From FW021-bin31 sp964647485 (lineage in GTDB: Bacteria > Bacteroidota > Bacteroidia > Chitinophagales > Chitinophagaceae), in NCBI GenBank assembly GCA_964647485.1, contig CAZYHV010000017.1, forward strand, positions 1-64,000: a DNA stretch of 64,000 nt. The letters are read 5' to 3'. The position numbers and the translations under genes are program-made. The stretch's first letter is position 1, and each line of letters begins with the position of its first letter. Below the pieces are notes generated by a model. That model did no database searches and was not told the origin of the DNA. It saw only the letters and a program-made list of their open reading frames with translations. Shown in pieces: positions 26,651-34,512 of this stretch.

Positions 26651-26965
26651 CTTTGCGCACTCCGCGCCTCCTCTCTGTCCTCCGCGGTTAACCCGCAATA
26701 TTCACCATTTTTTTTGAAACAACTCTAAAAATCGTTTAAAATCAATAGCTTGGCAAACTTTTTCATGTTTTGATCGTTCCCCAAATTTGAGGAATAGTTT
26801 GAAATTATCTTTTTGCATCTACCGCGTTACAAACTCCTTGCAGTAGGCTACTACTGCGGTGGAGTTCGATGCCTTGTAGCTACAAAAAGCTAATCTCATG
26901 AATAATGCGGGTTAATTCATATTTATAACCGCTGAGGGCGCTAAGAAGGCGTTAAGGTCGCGGTA
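26651..26965. repeat. MITE-like element with imperfect inverted repeats
   Basis: The minus strand of 26651-26706 reads TGAATATTGCGGGTTA, then ACCGCGGAGG, then AGAGAGGAGGCG. The plus strand of 26899-26965 reads TGAATAATGCGGGTTA, then ACCGCTGAGG, then CTAAGAAGGCG, with an 11-base insertion. The roughly 190 bases in between do not code. Confidence 0.5.
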
Positions 26966-27029
26966 GAAAAGTTGTTTTTGTATAATAAACGCATTTTTTG
27001 TATTTTTAATCCTTTCAAACGCTGTATAT

Positions 27030-27971
27030 ATGTCAAAAAGCATACTTCATTTCCTACTCCTTAAAAACATATACTACAAGTTAGCCGGATGTCTTATCCT
27101 TATCTTATTCAGCAGTTCAATTGGTCTGGCACAAGACACGATTTCCTTATATCCCAACGCCATTCCGAATTCAAAGCCGGTTTCTAATGAGGAATACAGT
27201 AATGAGAGTCATTCTGCAGTATTTAAAGTTTCCCGACCTGCTTTATCTATCTATCTTCCACAAAAAGAAAAGGCGAATGGTACTGCAGTAATTATTTGTC
27301 CGGGTGGCGGATATCATGCATTGATGATGCAAAAAGAAGGTTATAGCATTGCGATGCGATTGGTAAAGAAAGGAATTGCGGCTTTTGTCTTAAAATACCG
27401 TCTACCTAATGAACGGACGATGAAAAATACGGCTATCGGCCCGTTGCAGGATGCCCAGCAAGCCATAAAAACAGTAAGAATAAACGCCTCAAAATGGCAT
27501 ATAGATCCCGACAAAGTAGGAATCATGGGCTTTTCTGCCGGAGGACATGTGGCTTCTACCGCAGGGACTCATTTTAATCAGGCATATATCGACAATAAAG
27601 AAAAAACCAATCTCCGCCCTGATTTTATGGTTTTGGTTTATCCCGTAATTAGCATGACCGACCGTTTTGCCCACTTAGGTTCCAGAAAAAATCTTTTAGG
27701 GGCTCATCCTTCGGATTCACTGATCCAGAAGTTCTCTAATGAAAAACAGGTCACGGCAACCACACCTCCTGCTTTTATCGTACAAGCGGAAGACGACAGC
27801 ACAGTACAAGTAGAAAACAGCATCCGATTTTACCGGGCGATGCATCAGCATCGACTTCCTGTTGCACTACACATTTATCAAAAAGGGGGGCACGGATTCG
27901 GGAAATACCCGCCACGGGATTTATGGATGCAGGAATTGTTCTACTGGATGCACACCAATGGATGGATGTAA
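27030..27971 (+). CDS. Exported alpha/beta-hydrolase (acetyl-xylan-esterase-like)
   Basis: The protein has 313 residues, with a signal peptide ending near SIGLAQ. The fold is the dienelactone-hydrolase/BD-FAE-like esterase group: VIICPGGGYHALMM (HGGGF-like oxyanion loop), nucleophile Ser169 in GFSAGG, acid in VQAEDDSTV and His in GGHGFG. Relatives deacetylate xylan and other glycans. It stands alone between the gene-free stretch and tmRNA, so a link to the utilisation locus is only suggested by its likely role. Confidence 0.88.
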   Translation: MSKSILHFLLLKNIYYKLAGCLILILFSSSIGLAQDTISLYPNAIPNSKPVSNEEYSNESHSAVFKVSRPALSIYLPQKEKANGTAVIICPGGGYHALMMQKEGYSIAMRLVKKGIAAFVLKYRLPNERTMKNTAIGPLQDAQQAIKTVRINASKWHIDPDKVGIMGFSAGGHVASTAGTHFNQAYIDNKEKTNLRPDFMVLVYPVISMTDRFAHLGSRKNLLGAHPSDSLIQKFSNEKQVTATTPPAFIVQAEDDSTVQVENSIRFYRAMHQHRLPVALHIYQKGGHGFGKYPPRDLWMQELFYWMHTNGWM

Positions 27972-28029
27972 TAATACCCATATTCAAAAAACGGCTTAAA
28001 ACTTTTATTTTTCAACCCGGAAAATTTTA

Positions 28030-28037
28030 TAACTTTG
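28030..28037 (+). promoter_or_regulatory. Promoter -7 box of tmRNA
   Basis: TAACTTTG is a perfect TAnnTTTG box, 38 bases before the mature tmRNA 5' end. This leaves a short leader to be trimmed. Confidence 0.75.
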
Positions 28038-28075
28038 CATAAAGAAGTTCTTTATTATAGTCATCATTTGCTATT

Positions 28076-28465
28076 GGGGCCGACTGGTTTTGACAGCATG
28101 ATCTTAGGTAAGTAAGCATGTCGTGCGTTGTGTATGTTGCACGTTAATCTGAATACTCAACATTTTATCTGGCAATAATAATTATGCCATGGCTGCCTAG
28201 TCTTTAGAGACTGGAATGTCATTTATGTCCGAAGCGGTCTACGCCTGTCTGACCTCTTCCGACCGCTTGTCAGTAGCTGACAAGCCACTCGATCGACAGG
28301 ATAGGAATCTATAGCGCTGCGAATAGCTTCCGAAAGCTAGCAGATAAGGATAAAGATGGTTGGTTATCTCCCTGCTTTATCTCGAAAATAAATAGCTAAC
28401 TATGCATGTAGAAAGCTTATGGAAGACGTGTTTGGACGTGGGTTCGAATCCCACCGGCTCCACCA
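28076..28465 (+). ncRNA. ssrA: Transfer-messenger RNA
   Basis: The 5' end GGGGCCG pairs with CGGCTCC just before the encoded CCA at the 3' end, with the T-arm GGTTCGAATCC. The open reading part gives the tag GNNNYAMAA followed by TAG, so with the charging alanine the tag ends in the usual hydrophobic -AMAA. Pseudoknot-forming G+C-rich stems follow (for example CGAAGCGGTC/GACCGCTT-like pairs). It rescues stalled ribosomes with SmpB. Its 3' end is the attachment site of the integrated element; the end itself is restored intact. Confidence 0.96.
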
Positions 28466-28471
28466 TAAACC
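28451..28471 (+). repeat. Left attachment repeat (in tmRNA 3' end)
   Basis: CCACCGGCTCCACCATAAAC plus C, covering the last 15 bases of tmRNA including CCA. It is identical over 21 bases to 34658-34678. Confidence 0.9.
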
Positions 28472-28496
28472 CTATGTTTATAAAGGTTTCAGACTA

Positions 28497-28517
28497 TCTA
28501 CACACACTTTTACACAC
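28497..28517 (+). promoter_or_regulatory. Candidate integrase arm-type sites, left end
   Basis: TCTACACAC (28497-28505) and TTTACACAC (28509-28517). The same two 9-mers occur near the right end. Confidence 0.45.
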
Positions 28518-28545
28518 ATTATTTGCCTTTTTGGTACATTTTTAA

Positions 28546-28578
28546 GTAAAAAAAAGGTGCAACAATAACGCTGCACCT
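28546..28578 (-). terminator. Rho-independent terminator of the element operon
   Basis: On the minus strand AGGTGCA pairs with TGCACCT around a ten-base loop and is followed by eight or more Ts. It lies 35 bases after the last gene of the element. Confidence 0.88.
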
Positions 28579-28612
28579 CTGCCCTACTTAACCGGCTTTG
28601 TAGGGGGTATCT

Positions 28613-29299
28613 TTATTCGATAACGCTAACCGCTCGCTCGTTAAACTTCGGTTTCAAACTTTCGCTGTCGAATTCAAAGAAGCCAGCCATTAATGGCACT
28701 TTGGGTGCTATGGCAAGGATAGTGCCGTTAACCTCTTTATATTGGATATTGCTGTTACTGTCAATGATAGAATAAAGCCTATCAATATCCTTTTGCATTC
28801 GCCGGCAAAGTGTAAACGCTTCGGCTTGCGCTTCGGTTTCGATAACATCCGTGCAAACTTTTTTTATCCTCTCCAGCTTAGGTTCAGGCTTTCCATTTTT
28901 GATAATAACATCATTCAAATGAACATCAATAGAACTACCAAAAGTAGGCGAAGTGGATAGGTCGTCATCAGCTGCCAGCATCTCATTTATAGCCTCTTTT
29001 AAAGGCTCTAAAGCCTTATCCACTCCCTGCATCAGCGTTAAACGTAACGTCTTATTTTTCAAGGTTTTAATATCGTCCTCTGCTTGCTTTTGATAGGCAT
29101 CAAAGATACTTTTGCCTTTATCTTTTATCAGTCGATTAAATACCGATTGTGAGAATTTAGGTACGCTTTCTAAATCGTTGTAAGCCTCTATTACCGCATC
29201 AATCAGCGGTATCAGCTCCTTGTTAATAAGACGCTGCGCATCTTGGTAGCCACTCTCATCAAAGAATAATTCCTTTCCAATTAAATTTTTACTTTCCAT
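28613..29299 (-). CDS. Hypothetical protein, last gene of the element
   Basis: This 228-residue protein is mostly helical and without membrane spans or recognised motifs. Segments such as AYNDLESVPKFSQSVFNRLI and AQAEAFTLCRRMQKDIDRL suggest a helical bundle. The tail (LMAGFFEFDSESLKPKFNER) is more globular. It overlaps the gene before it by 11 bases, so translation is coupled. I do not recognise a family. In tiny integrative elements and satellites this position often holds accessory or interference genes, but nothing in the sequence proves that here. Confidence 0.75.
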   Translation of the reverse strand: MESKNLIGKELFFDESGYQDAQRLINKELIPLIDAVIEAYNDLESVPKFSQSVFNRLIKDKGKSIFDAYQKQAEDDIKTLKNKTLRLTLMQGVDKALEPLKEAINEMLAADDDLSTSPTFGSSIDVHLNDVIIKNGKPEPKLERIKKVCTDVIETEAQAEAFTLCRRMQKDIDRLYSIIDSNSNIQYKEVNGTILAIAPKVPLMAGFFEFDSESLKPKFNERAVSVIE

Positions 29300-29609
29300 T
29301 TCTATCTATTTTTTTTGGTTTTAAAATTTTCTTTTTGTCCTGCATCATTTCGTTAATGAAATCATTATCCGATTTTTCTGTTTCCTCTCCCTTCCGCTCC
29401 TTTAATATCTCCTTCATGGTAGGCGATAACTTCCTTAAATCCGGGTCATCTGTTACATCTAATGGATTTTTCTTTTCAGGCTCATCATGCTTTGGATTCT
29501 CCGGTTCAGGATTCTGTTTTTGATTGTTCAACTTATCCAGTTCGGATTTTAAACTTTCTTGTTGCCGCTGTATTTTTTTAGCCCAGCTTGGCATTGTTTC
29601 GTTACTCAT
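29289..29609 (-). CDS. Hydrophilic hypothetical protein of the element
   Basis: The protein has 106 residues and is very rich in K, E, P and D. An N-terminal helix (MPSWAKKIQRQQESLKSELD) is followed by a probably disordered proline/glutamate stretch and a short charged tail. It has no known domain. It starts 29 bases after the stop of the upstream gene and overlaps the downstream gene. Such a layout would suit an adaptor or scaffolding protein; that is a guess from composition only. Confidence 0.7.
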   Translation of the reverse strand: MSNETMPSWAKKIQRQQESLKSELDKLNNQKQNPEPENPKHDEPEKKNPLDVTDDPDLRKLSPTMKEILKERKGEETEKSDNDFINEMMQDKKKILKPKKIDRNGK

Positions 29610-29638
29610 TTTGATTATATTTATTAGTGAAAAAATAC

Positions 29639-29914
29639 TTATCGCATCCGTTGTATCTGTTTGTGAAGCTCCTCATAAAACTGCGGAGTACCTTCTTCCG
29701 TATGGCTGCTAACGATAAGACCAGCCGTAAAAAATAATCCTCCGGCATCCTTTTCTTTTGCTGTTAGAAGTCCATTAGATAGCCTACCCATAAACGATAG
29801 ATACCTACTTTTCAGGTCTTCGATTGATAACTCTTTAGTCAGCTTCTTAACCGTGTAGCTGTCGCCTTTCTGCATCGCTTTTAATAGCTGTTTTTTCTTC
29901 TGTAAATTCTCCAT
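29639..29914 (-). CDS. Small hypothetical protein of the element
   Basis: The protein has 91 residues. A basic helical N-terminus (LQKKKQLLKAMQKGDSYTVK) is followed by a mixed segment (AGGLFFTAGLIVSSHTEEG) and a charged end. No family is recognised. It follows the 106-residue DNA-binding-like gene by 11 bases in the same operon. Confidence 0.7.
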   Translation of the reverse strand: MENLQKKKQLLKAMQKGDSYTVKKLTKELSIEDLKSRYLSFMGRLSNGLLTAKEKDAGGLFFTAGLIVSSHTEEGTPQFYEELHKQIQRMR

Positions 29915-29925
29915 TTTATTAAATT

Positions 29926-30246
29926 TTAATTTTCGATTTTCTTTATTAATACGCCTGCCAATATTTCTACTTCGGTGTCTGTCATGGATTCAATATCTAA
30001 ATTGATATTATTATCGTTCTGCGTTTGTTTCGGTAAAACATAAGAGAGTAACCTCTCGTATATTCTTAAACGTTCGTATGGTTCGAGCTCTGCCATATCT
30101 TTTTGTATTTGCGCCCTATTGTCATTCAGCATATCAGATACAAAGGTTCTCAAATCAGACGTTACCTTGTTAGGCGTTCCCTTTTTCCGTCCGCCTGTTT
30201 TTCTCGTTCCTTTTGGTCTCCCTACCTTATTTTTTTCAGTACTCAT
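29926..30246 (-). CDS. Small basic protein with AT-hook-like start, terminase-small-subunit-like
   Basis: This 106-residue protein has the N-terminal part GRPKGTRKTGGRKKGTPNK, which combines an AT-hook-like GRPKG with the GGRKKGTPNK motif often seen at the start of phage small-terminase-like and DUF5681-type proteins. The rest is helical (SDLRTFVSDMLNDNRAQIQK) with an acidic C-terminus. DNA binding is likely. If the terminase likeness is real it would favour a phage-satellite nature for the element, but no large terminase, capsid or portal gene is present. Confidence 0.65.
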   Translation of the reverse strand: MSTEKNKVGRPKGTRKTGGRKKGTPNKVTSDLRTFVSDMLNDNRAQIQKDMAELEPYERLRIYERLLSYVLPKQTQNDNNINLDIESMTDTEVEILAGVLIKKIEN

Positions 30247-30291
30247 ATTTTCTACTTTTTTCTACTTTAGAAATTATTTAGCCGTGTCTAA

Positions 30292-31563
30292 TTATAATGT
30301 TTCTTTTTGGTATTCTATTTCAAATTTTATCCCTTTCTCTGCAAACAGGTCGATAACTCTATTTGCATCGCTCACGAACTTTTTGCTTGGTTTAATTCCT
30401 TTGTTGTGTGCATGGTTTAGTGCTGCCCACTTGTCCGTTGGGTCGTATGTTAAAGGTTCGTCCCAGCTTGCTGGGTAATCGGGTTTTTTATCGGATTTTC
30501 TAACATCTTTTACATCAAAATTTATAAGATAATCCGCAAGGTCGTAGCCCTCGTTTAAGTCATCGGGGTTTGCGTTCCTCTCCAAATAATCAGAAACTAA
30601 AAACCGTGTGCCTTGTAATTGGCTTTGTAGCTCATTCGCTTTCTTCTGCCACTTATCAAAGCCTTTCAAATCAGGAAATAAAAAGACGGTTCTACCTCTC
30701 AAGGATTCGCATTTTTCAGGATTCAAACCGTTTAATTGCCCGCAAGCAAGCCAAATGAATTGAGGCAAATAAATAGACGCAATACAAGCCGTTTTCTCCG
30801 ATTCTACGACCGCAATAGGTAAATCATTACCTTTTATTAAATGTTCGCCAAATAGGCACTGTTTTAGGCTATAATTATCAATATTCAATACTTTGTGTAC
30901 CCATGTTATTCGATTAAAAGGTTTCTTTATTCTGTGTCCGTTGGTATCGTATTGCATTATCTTTCCCGCTCTAACATTCCCTTCAATGTCAATCTGCCAA
31001 AATACGGTACTTCCTTCCCATTTCTTAGACGTTCCGATTTTATAGGTATCAATTATTTTATTTGTGGTTTCCTCTCCAAATAAGCCGTTTAAATAACCTA
31101 TGAAGGTGTTTTTGTCGTAATCGGATAAGCTCTTTTTAAAAATACTCTTATCAATAAAAAACGCTCTTTTGCTCTGCATACCGTGCGTACCGTGCGTACT
31201 CTGCGTACCGTGCGTACTATACGTATTTTGCGTACCTTGCGTACTCTCCCCTTTTGGTACGCACTTACTATTTATAAACTTGTCAAACGTAGTACTGTCA
31301 TGGGTTTTAGGGTGTTTTGGGGGTGCGTACTTTGGTACGCACTGTACGCACTTATCAGGATTATCTTTAAAATACTGCGAGGGTGTGTAATGGTAACCAC
31401 AATTATTTTCCCTATTGCAGCGTCCTACATCAGGGTTTAAATACTCTCCAGTCTCTGTATCAATATATCTACTAAAGGTCTTTTCTCTGCTTTGGCAAGC
31501 GGGGCATTTATACCTGCTTTTCATTCCTTTGTAGGGTTCTAATATGTATTTGTAGCTATTCAT
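30292..31563 (-). CDS. TOPRIM primase-like protein (DUF6371 type) of the element
   Basis: The protein has 423 residues. An N-terminal zinc ribbon (CPACQSREKTF, then RCNRENNCGYHY; about residues 20-60) is followed by a Thr/Gly/His-rich linker (about 80-145) and a TOPRIM core, with Glu in VVESEKTA and the acidic motif in VFLFPDLKGFDKW. This plan suits a replication primase. The linker (QGTQNTYSTHGTQSTHGTHG) is encoded by tandem TGCGTAC iterons at 9-bp spacing, so the protein sequence there appears shaped by a DNA-level function. It lies downstream of the ATPase gene across an iteron-filled 83-base gap. Confidence 0.85.
   Translation of the reverse strand: MNSYKYILEPYKGMKSRYKCPACQSREKTFSRYIDTETGEYLNPDVGRCNRENNCGYHYTPSQYFKDNPDKCVQCVPKYAPPKHPKTHDSTTFDKFINSKCVPKGESTQGTQNTYSTHGTQSTHGTHGMQSKRAFFIDKSIFKKSLSDYDKNTFIGYLNGLFGEETTNKIIDTYKIGTSKKWEGSTVFWQIDIEGNVRAGKIMQYDTNGHRIKKPFNRITWVHKVLNIDNYSLKQCLFGEHLIKGNDLPIAVVESEKTACIASIYLPQFIWLACGQLNGLNPEKCESLRGRTVFLFPDLKGFDKWQKKANELQSQLQGTRFLVSDYLERNANPDDLNEGYDLADYLINFDVKDVRKSDKKPDYPASWDEPLTYDPTDKWAALNHAHNKGIKPSKKFVSDANRVIDLFAEKGIKFEIEYQKETL
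31184..31350. repeat. Iteron array inside the primase gene
   Basis: Ten exact copies of TGCGTAC or its complement GTACGCA begin at 31184, 31193, 31202, 31211, 31229, 31238, 31257, 31324, 31335 and 31344. The first six sit on a 9-bp grid, with one degenerate unit at about 31220. Confidence 0.9.
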
Positions 31564-31582
31564 TTTTGATAAATTTTAGGTG

Positions 31583-31645
31583 GTACGCACTGCGTACGCA
31601 CTTACGCAGTGTACGCACGGTACGCATAGTACGCACCAGTACGCA
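31583..31645. repeat. Iteron array between ATPase and primase genes, possible replication origin
   Basis: Seven exact copies of the same 7-mer begin at 31583, 31591, 31594 (a TGCGTACGCA palindrome is formed by these two), 31611, 31620, 31629 and 31639, plus one degenerate copy at 31602. This is most of the gap between the two replication genes. Confidence 0.85.
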
Positions 31646-31646
31646 C

Positions 31647-32723
31647 TTATTTTTTTAGCCATTTCCTTACCGCTCCTTCACTCACTCCCATTTGTCGGGC
31701 TATTTCTCTACCGGAAATCCCTTTGTCGCTTAATCCTTTGGCTTCACTTATCCGGTCTTGTCGTTCTTTTTCGGTGTATTCCTTTAAATGCTCCGATTCG
31801 TAGCCAAAGCCTAAAAACTCAAAGCCTAAAAAGTTATCCGGTTTATTTAATTGACAAGTGCAAACATTATCAGTGCCGTAAATTAGCTCTGTATTTCGGG
31901 GTTTTAATTGTTTGATATAACGAATTGCGTTATCCCTTGCGCTTTCTCCAATAGCAAATACAGTGTCGCAAAAATTGTATAGCATTTTGCTACCCTGTAA
32001 ATCATTCCTACTTATTGGCTTTGATAAATCCCTTTTCGGTGTGTGTGCAAGTGCAAGGATTGAAAGGTTGTATTTACTTTTAAGTGCCTTTAGTTGCTTC
32101 ATTAAGGGTAAAGCATCTTTAGCCCTTTCGGTTTCGCTCCTTAGATAGGTTAAGTTATCAATGATTATAACCTTTGCGCCGGTTTCCTGTATTGATAATT
32201 CAAGGGAACTATTTAGGTAGCTTTCAAAAGATTGTCCTTCCGGTATTTCAGCATCAGGGTTTATTTCTACTCTGTAAAAATTATCATTAAAATGATAGTG
32301 GTTTGCGTAATCATTTGAGTACCGTTTTTCAAACATTTTGTCGGTTAACTCCAAATCAAAACACAATACCTTTTGAGCTTTAGCCGTGTTCTTAAATCCC
32401 TGTATAGGTTTTCCGGTGCTTATACTCTCTCCTATTTGTACCGATAAAATAGACTTACCTAAACCACTATCCGCAAACAATATACAAAGCTCGTTTTCAC
32501 TCCAAAAAGCATCAAATAACATATTAGGTATATCCCTGTTTTTTGCCTCCTTAATCCATTGGTTAGCTGTTTTTACAGAAAATAAACCTTTTGTTTGCTT
32601 AGCCTTTTCAGCTACCTTTTGCAGTCGCTTAATTTCTCCTTTGATACCTTCGGGGGTAATTCCTTTATTTTCGTTATCTTTGGGCTTGAAATTATTGTTA
32701 AGCCCGTTATTCGTTTTACTCAT
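31647..32723 (-). CDS. RepA-like AAA ATPase with C-terminal helix-turn-helix
   Basis: This 358-residue protein has a RecA-fold core of the RepA/hexameric-helicase type: Walker A ADSGLGKSILSVQIG near residues 86-100, Walker B VIIIDNL near 190, and LALAHTPKRD near 225. The C-terminal 40 residues form a helix-turn-helix (SDKGISGREIARQMGVSEGA) that could bind the iterons next to its own stop codon. Together with the primase it makes a minimal replication module. It follows the HTH gene by 14 bases. Confidence 0.9.
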   Translation of the reverse strand: MSKTNNGLNNNFKPKDNENKGITPEGIKGEIKRLQKVAEKAKQTKGLFSVKTANQWIKEAKNRDIPNMLFDAFWSENELCILFADSGLGKSILSVQIGESISTGKPIQGFKNTAKAQKVLCFDLELTDKMFEKRYSNDYANHYHFNDNFYRVEINPDAEIPEGQSFESYLNSSLELSIQETGAKVIIIDNLTYLRSETERAKDALPLMKQLKALKSKYNLSILALAHTPKRDLSKPISRNDLQGSKMLYNFCDTVFAIGESARDNAIRYIKQLKPRNTELIYGTDNVCTCQLNKPDNFLGFEFLGFGYESEHLKEYTEKERQDRISEAKGLSDKGISGREIARQMGVSEGAVRKWLKK

Positions 32724-32737
32724 AATAGCGGGCTTTT

Positions 32738-32992
32738 TTATTTTTTCAATGCTTTTTTAACTTCCTCCACATCGAACACAATCTTACGTCCGTGTTGAAT
32801 ATATGGCACTTTTCCGCTACTCTTTATTTTTTGAGCGGTAACGCTCGAACAATTAAGGTAAGAGGCTAAACCGCCTATACCGTAAAGGTATTGTTTTTCG
32901 GGTTCGGGGGTTTGTGGGGTGGATTCTTCTCCGCGAAGTAAGGCTTTAAATTCGCTTATCGTTAAGTCGGCTATTTTGGTATTTTCATTCAT
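32738..32992 (-). CDS. DUF3853-type helix-turn-helix protein (excisionase-like)
   Basis: The protein has 84 residues. The C-terminal half (LYGIGGLASYLNCSSVTAQK, then KVPYIQHGRKIVFDVEEV) is a winged-helix/MerR-like DNA-binding domain typical of small excisionase-like proteins on Bacteroidota mobile elements. It is the first gene after the promoter at 33125 and heads the replication operon, so it may regulate copy number, excision or both. Confidence 0.88.
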   Translation of the reverse strand: MNENTKIADLTISEFKALLRGEESTPQTPEPEKQYLYGIGGLASYLNCSSVTAQKIKSSGKVPYIQHGRKIVFDVEEVKKALKK

Positions 32993-33073
32993 GGAAATTC
33001 TTTTGAGGTTTTAAAAGAAGTGTCTTTGTTTTAAGCAAAAACAACTTTCTTTTTTTTTCTCAAAAAAACTGCT

Positions 33074-33123
33074 GCGTGTTAGTTTCACGCAAAAAAAGGA
33101 GGGTGCGACAGTCGGGTCGCACC
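33074..33123 (-). terminator. Tandem stem-loops after the integrase gene
   Basis: GGTGCGAC/GTCGCACC (33102-33123) and GCGTG/CACGC (33074-33090), each followed on the minus strand by a run of Ts. The first overlaps the expected start of the downstream operon transcript. Confidence 0.6.
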
Positions 33124-33124
33124 A

Positions 33125-33132
33125 CAAAGATA
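33125..33132 (-). promoter_or_regulatory. Promoter -7 box of the element operon
   Basis: The minus strand reads TATCTTTG, a TAnnTTTG match, about 135 bases before the HTH gene. Confidence 0.55.
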
Positions 33133-33194
33133 AGTGTTATTTATTAAACTTTATATTAATTAGGTGGTAAGTTATCAACAGGCTGTGAATAGCA

Positions 33195-34508
33195 TTATTT
33201 ATCTTCTAATATGTCAGTCATTGAAAAGTCATCCCACCGCTGCATTTCCTGCTTTTTCAGGTCGTTGACAATTTCCATATACGGACGCATTACCTCAAAC
33301 TTTTTGTGTCCTGTCCACTTCATAACTACCTCTGCGGGTATGCCCATTGTAAGGCAGTTTGTTACAAACGTACGCCGTCCTGCGTGTGTTCCTATCAGGG
33401 CGTATTTAGGGTATGTTTCTTCAATCCTTTTACTGCCGGAATAGTGTACTTTGGTAACCGGCTCAATGATCCCCGCAATACGGCAAATCTCTTTTAGGTA
33501 GTCGTTCATTTTTTGGTTGCTTATTACCGGCAAAGCCTTGCCGCCTTTAAAGGGTATAGCATCGTACTTGTCCAGTATTTCCCTTGCATACTTATTAAGC
33601 TCAATTTCTAAACGGTCGCCTGTTTTTTGGGTTGTAACTACGATTTTATCGGGTTGTACATCCGTCTTTTTCAGGTTGTAAGTATCGGAATAGCGAAGTC
33701 CGGTGAAGCATTGGAAACAAAACACATCTCTTACCTGCTTATGTTTTACGGTCTTAAATGGATAGTGGTAAAGTTGTTGCAACTCCCGCCACGTTAAGAA
33801 TATAATAGTCCTATTCGCTCCGCTCGTACCTTTTAGCTTCGGTCTGTATTTTATCGTTTTAGTGTCTTTGTAGTAATCATTCAAATAGCACCAGTTTAAA
33901 AACTCCCTCACAAACTTTAAGTCCTTCTTTATAGTGGTGTTTCTTAGTCCTTTTTCGTGTAGGTAGTCTATAAAGCTATTTATCATATCGGTATCAATAT
34001 CTTTTAGCTTTTTAGAGGGGTTGTAAGCCACTAAATGCCGGTGTATAGTCCTATGCTTTTTGTAGGTACTTATTGTCCAGTTATTGGCTTTCCCTCGTTG
34101 CTCTGTAAATAGGTTGTACGCATCATTAACGGTAATTTCATCCGGCAATAGCTTTTTTTCTTTTGCCGGTATTTTATCTAAAGCTATGTTTATATCCTGC
34201 TTTGTAGGGGTTGTGCCTTTGGCTTCACATAAATAAAACAGGTCATTTACTTTGGTGTAAAGGTTAGAAAGGACGGTATTTATTTCGGTTGCTGTCCTGC
34301 CAGCCTTATTTTTTGCCCTTGCCTTTACCTTTTCTTTATCAGCATCCCATTTTTTAAAATCTATTCGCTGTCCGGTGGTCGTTTTAATTCGTTTACCCTG
34401 CCATGCTATATTTATCAGGATAGGTACATTTTTAACTCTTACCTCTCCGGTTTTCCGGTTTTTGCGTTGCTCAAGCAAAAAGGATATGCTACGTTTTATC
34501 TGTTTCAT
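33195..34508 (-). CDS. int: Tyrosine-type site-specific integrase
   Basis: The protein has 437 residues. It carries an N-terminal arm-binding region (about 1-90), a SAM-like core-binding domain (about 110-215) and a catalytic domain with Arg in CFTGLRYSDTYNL, His-x-x-Arg in GTHAGRRTFVTN, His in WTGHKKFEV and Tyr in RPYMEIV. It lies beside the right attachment repeat, as usual for such elements, and should recombine with the tmRNA 3' end. The start at 34508 gives a complete arm domain. Confidence 0.95.
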   Translation of the reverse strand: MKQIKRSISFLLEQRKNRKTGEVRVKNVPILINIAWQGKRIKTTTGQRIDFKKWDADKEKVKARAKNKAGRTATEINTVLSNLYTKVNDLFYLCEAKGTTPTKQDINIALDKIPAKEKKLLPDEITVNDAYNLFTEQRGKANNWTISTYKKHRTIHRHLVAYNPSKKLKDIDTDMINSFIDYLHEKGLRNTTIKKDLKFVREFLNWCYLNDYYKDTKTIKYRPKLKGTSGANRTIIFLTWRELQQLYHYPFKTVKHKQVRDVFCFQCFTGLRYSDTYNLKKTDVQPDKIVVTTQKTGDRLEIELNKYAREILDKYDAIPFKGGKALPVISNQKMNDYLKEICRIAGIIEPVTKVHYSGSKRIEETYPKYALIGTHAGRRTFVTNCLTMGIPAEVVMKWTGHKKFEVMRPYMEIVNDLKKQEMQRWDDFSMTDILEDK

Positions 34509-34512
34509 TTTC

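Larger units (their letters stand above)
26384..27029. other. 646-base gene-free stretch with REP-like and long inverted repeats
   Basis: No credible ORF is seen. It holds a REP-like hairpin at 26509-26534 and a pair of imperfect inverted repeats at about 26651-26706 and 26899-26965, both described separately. Confidence 0.7.

Noticed and set aside
31169..31440. Plus-strand ORFs with RTVRTLRTVRTIR-like repeats
   Set aside because: They are antisense shadows produced by the 9-bp iterons in the primase gene; no start context or family supports them.
31184..31645. CRISPR-like array
   Set aside because: The repeat is 7 bases with 2-base gaps, part of it lies in a coding frame, and there are no spacers or cas genes; iterons explain it better.
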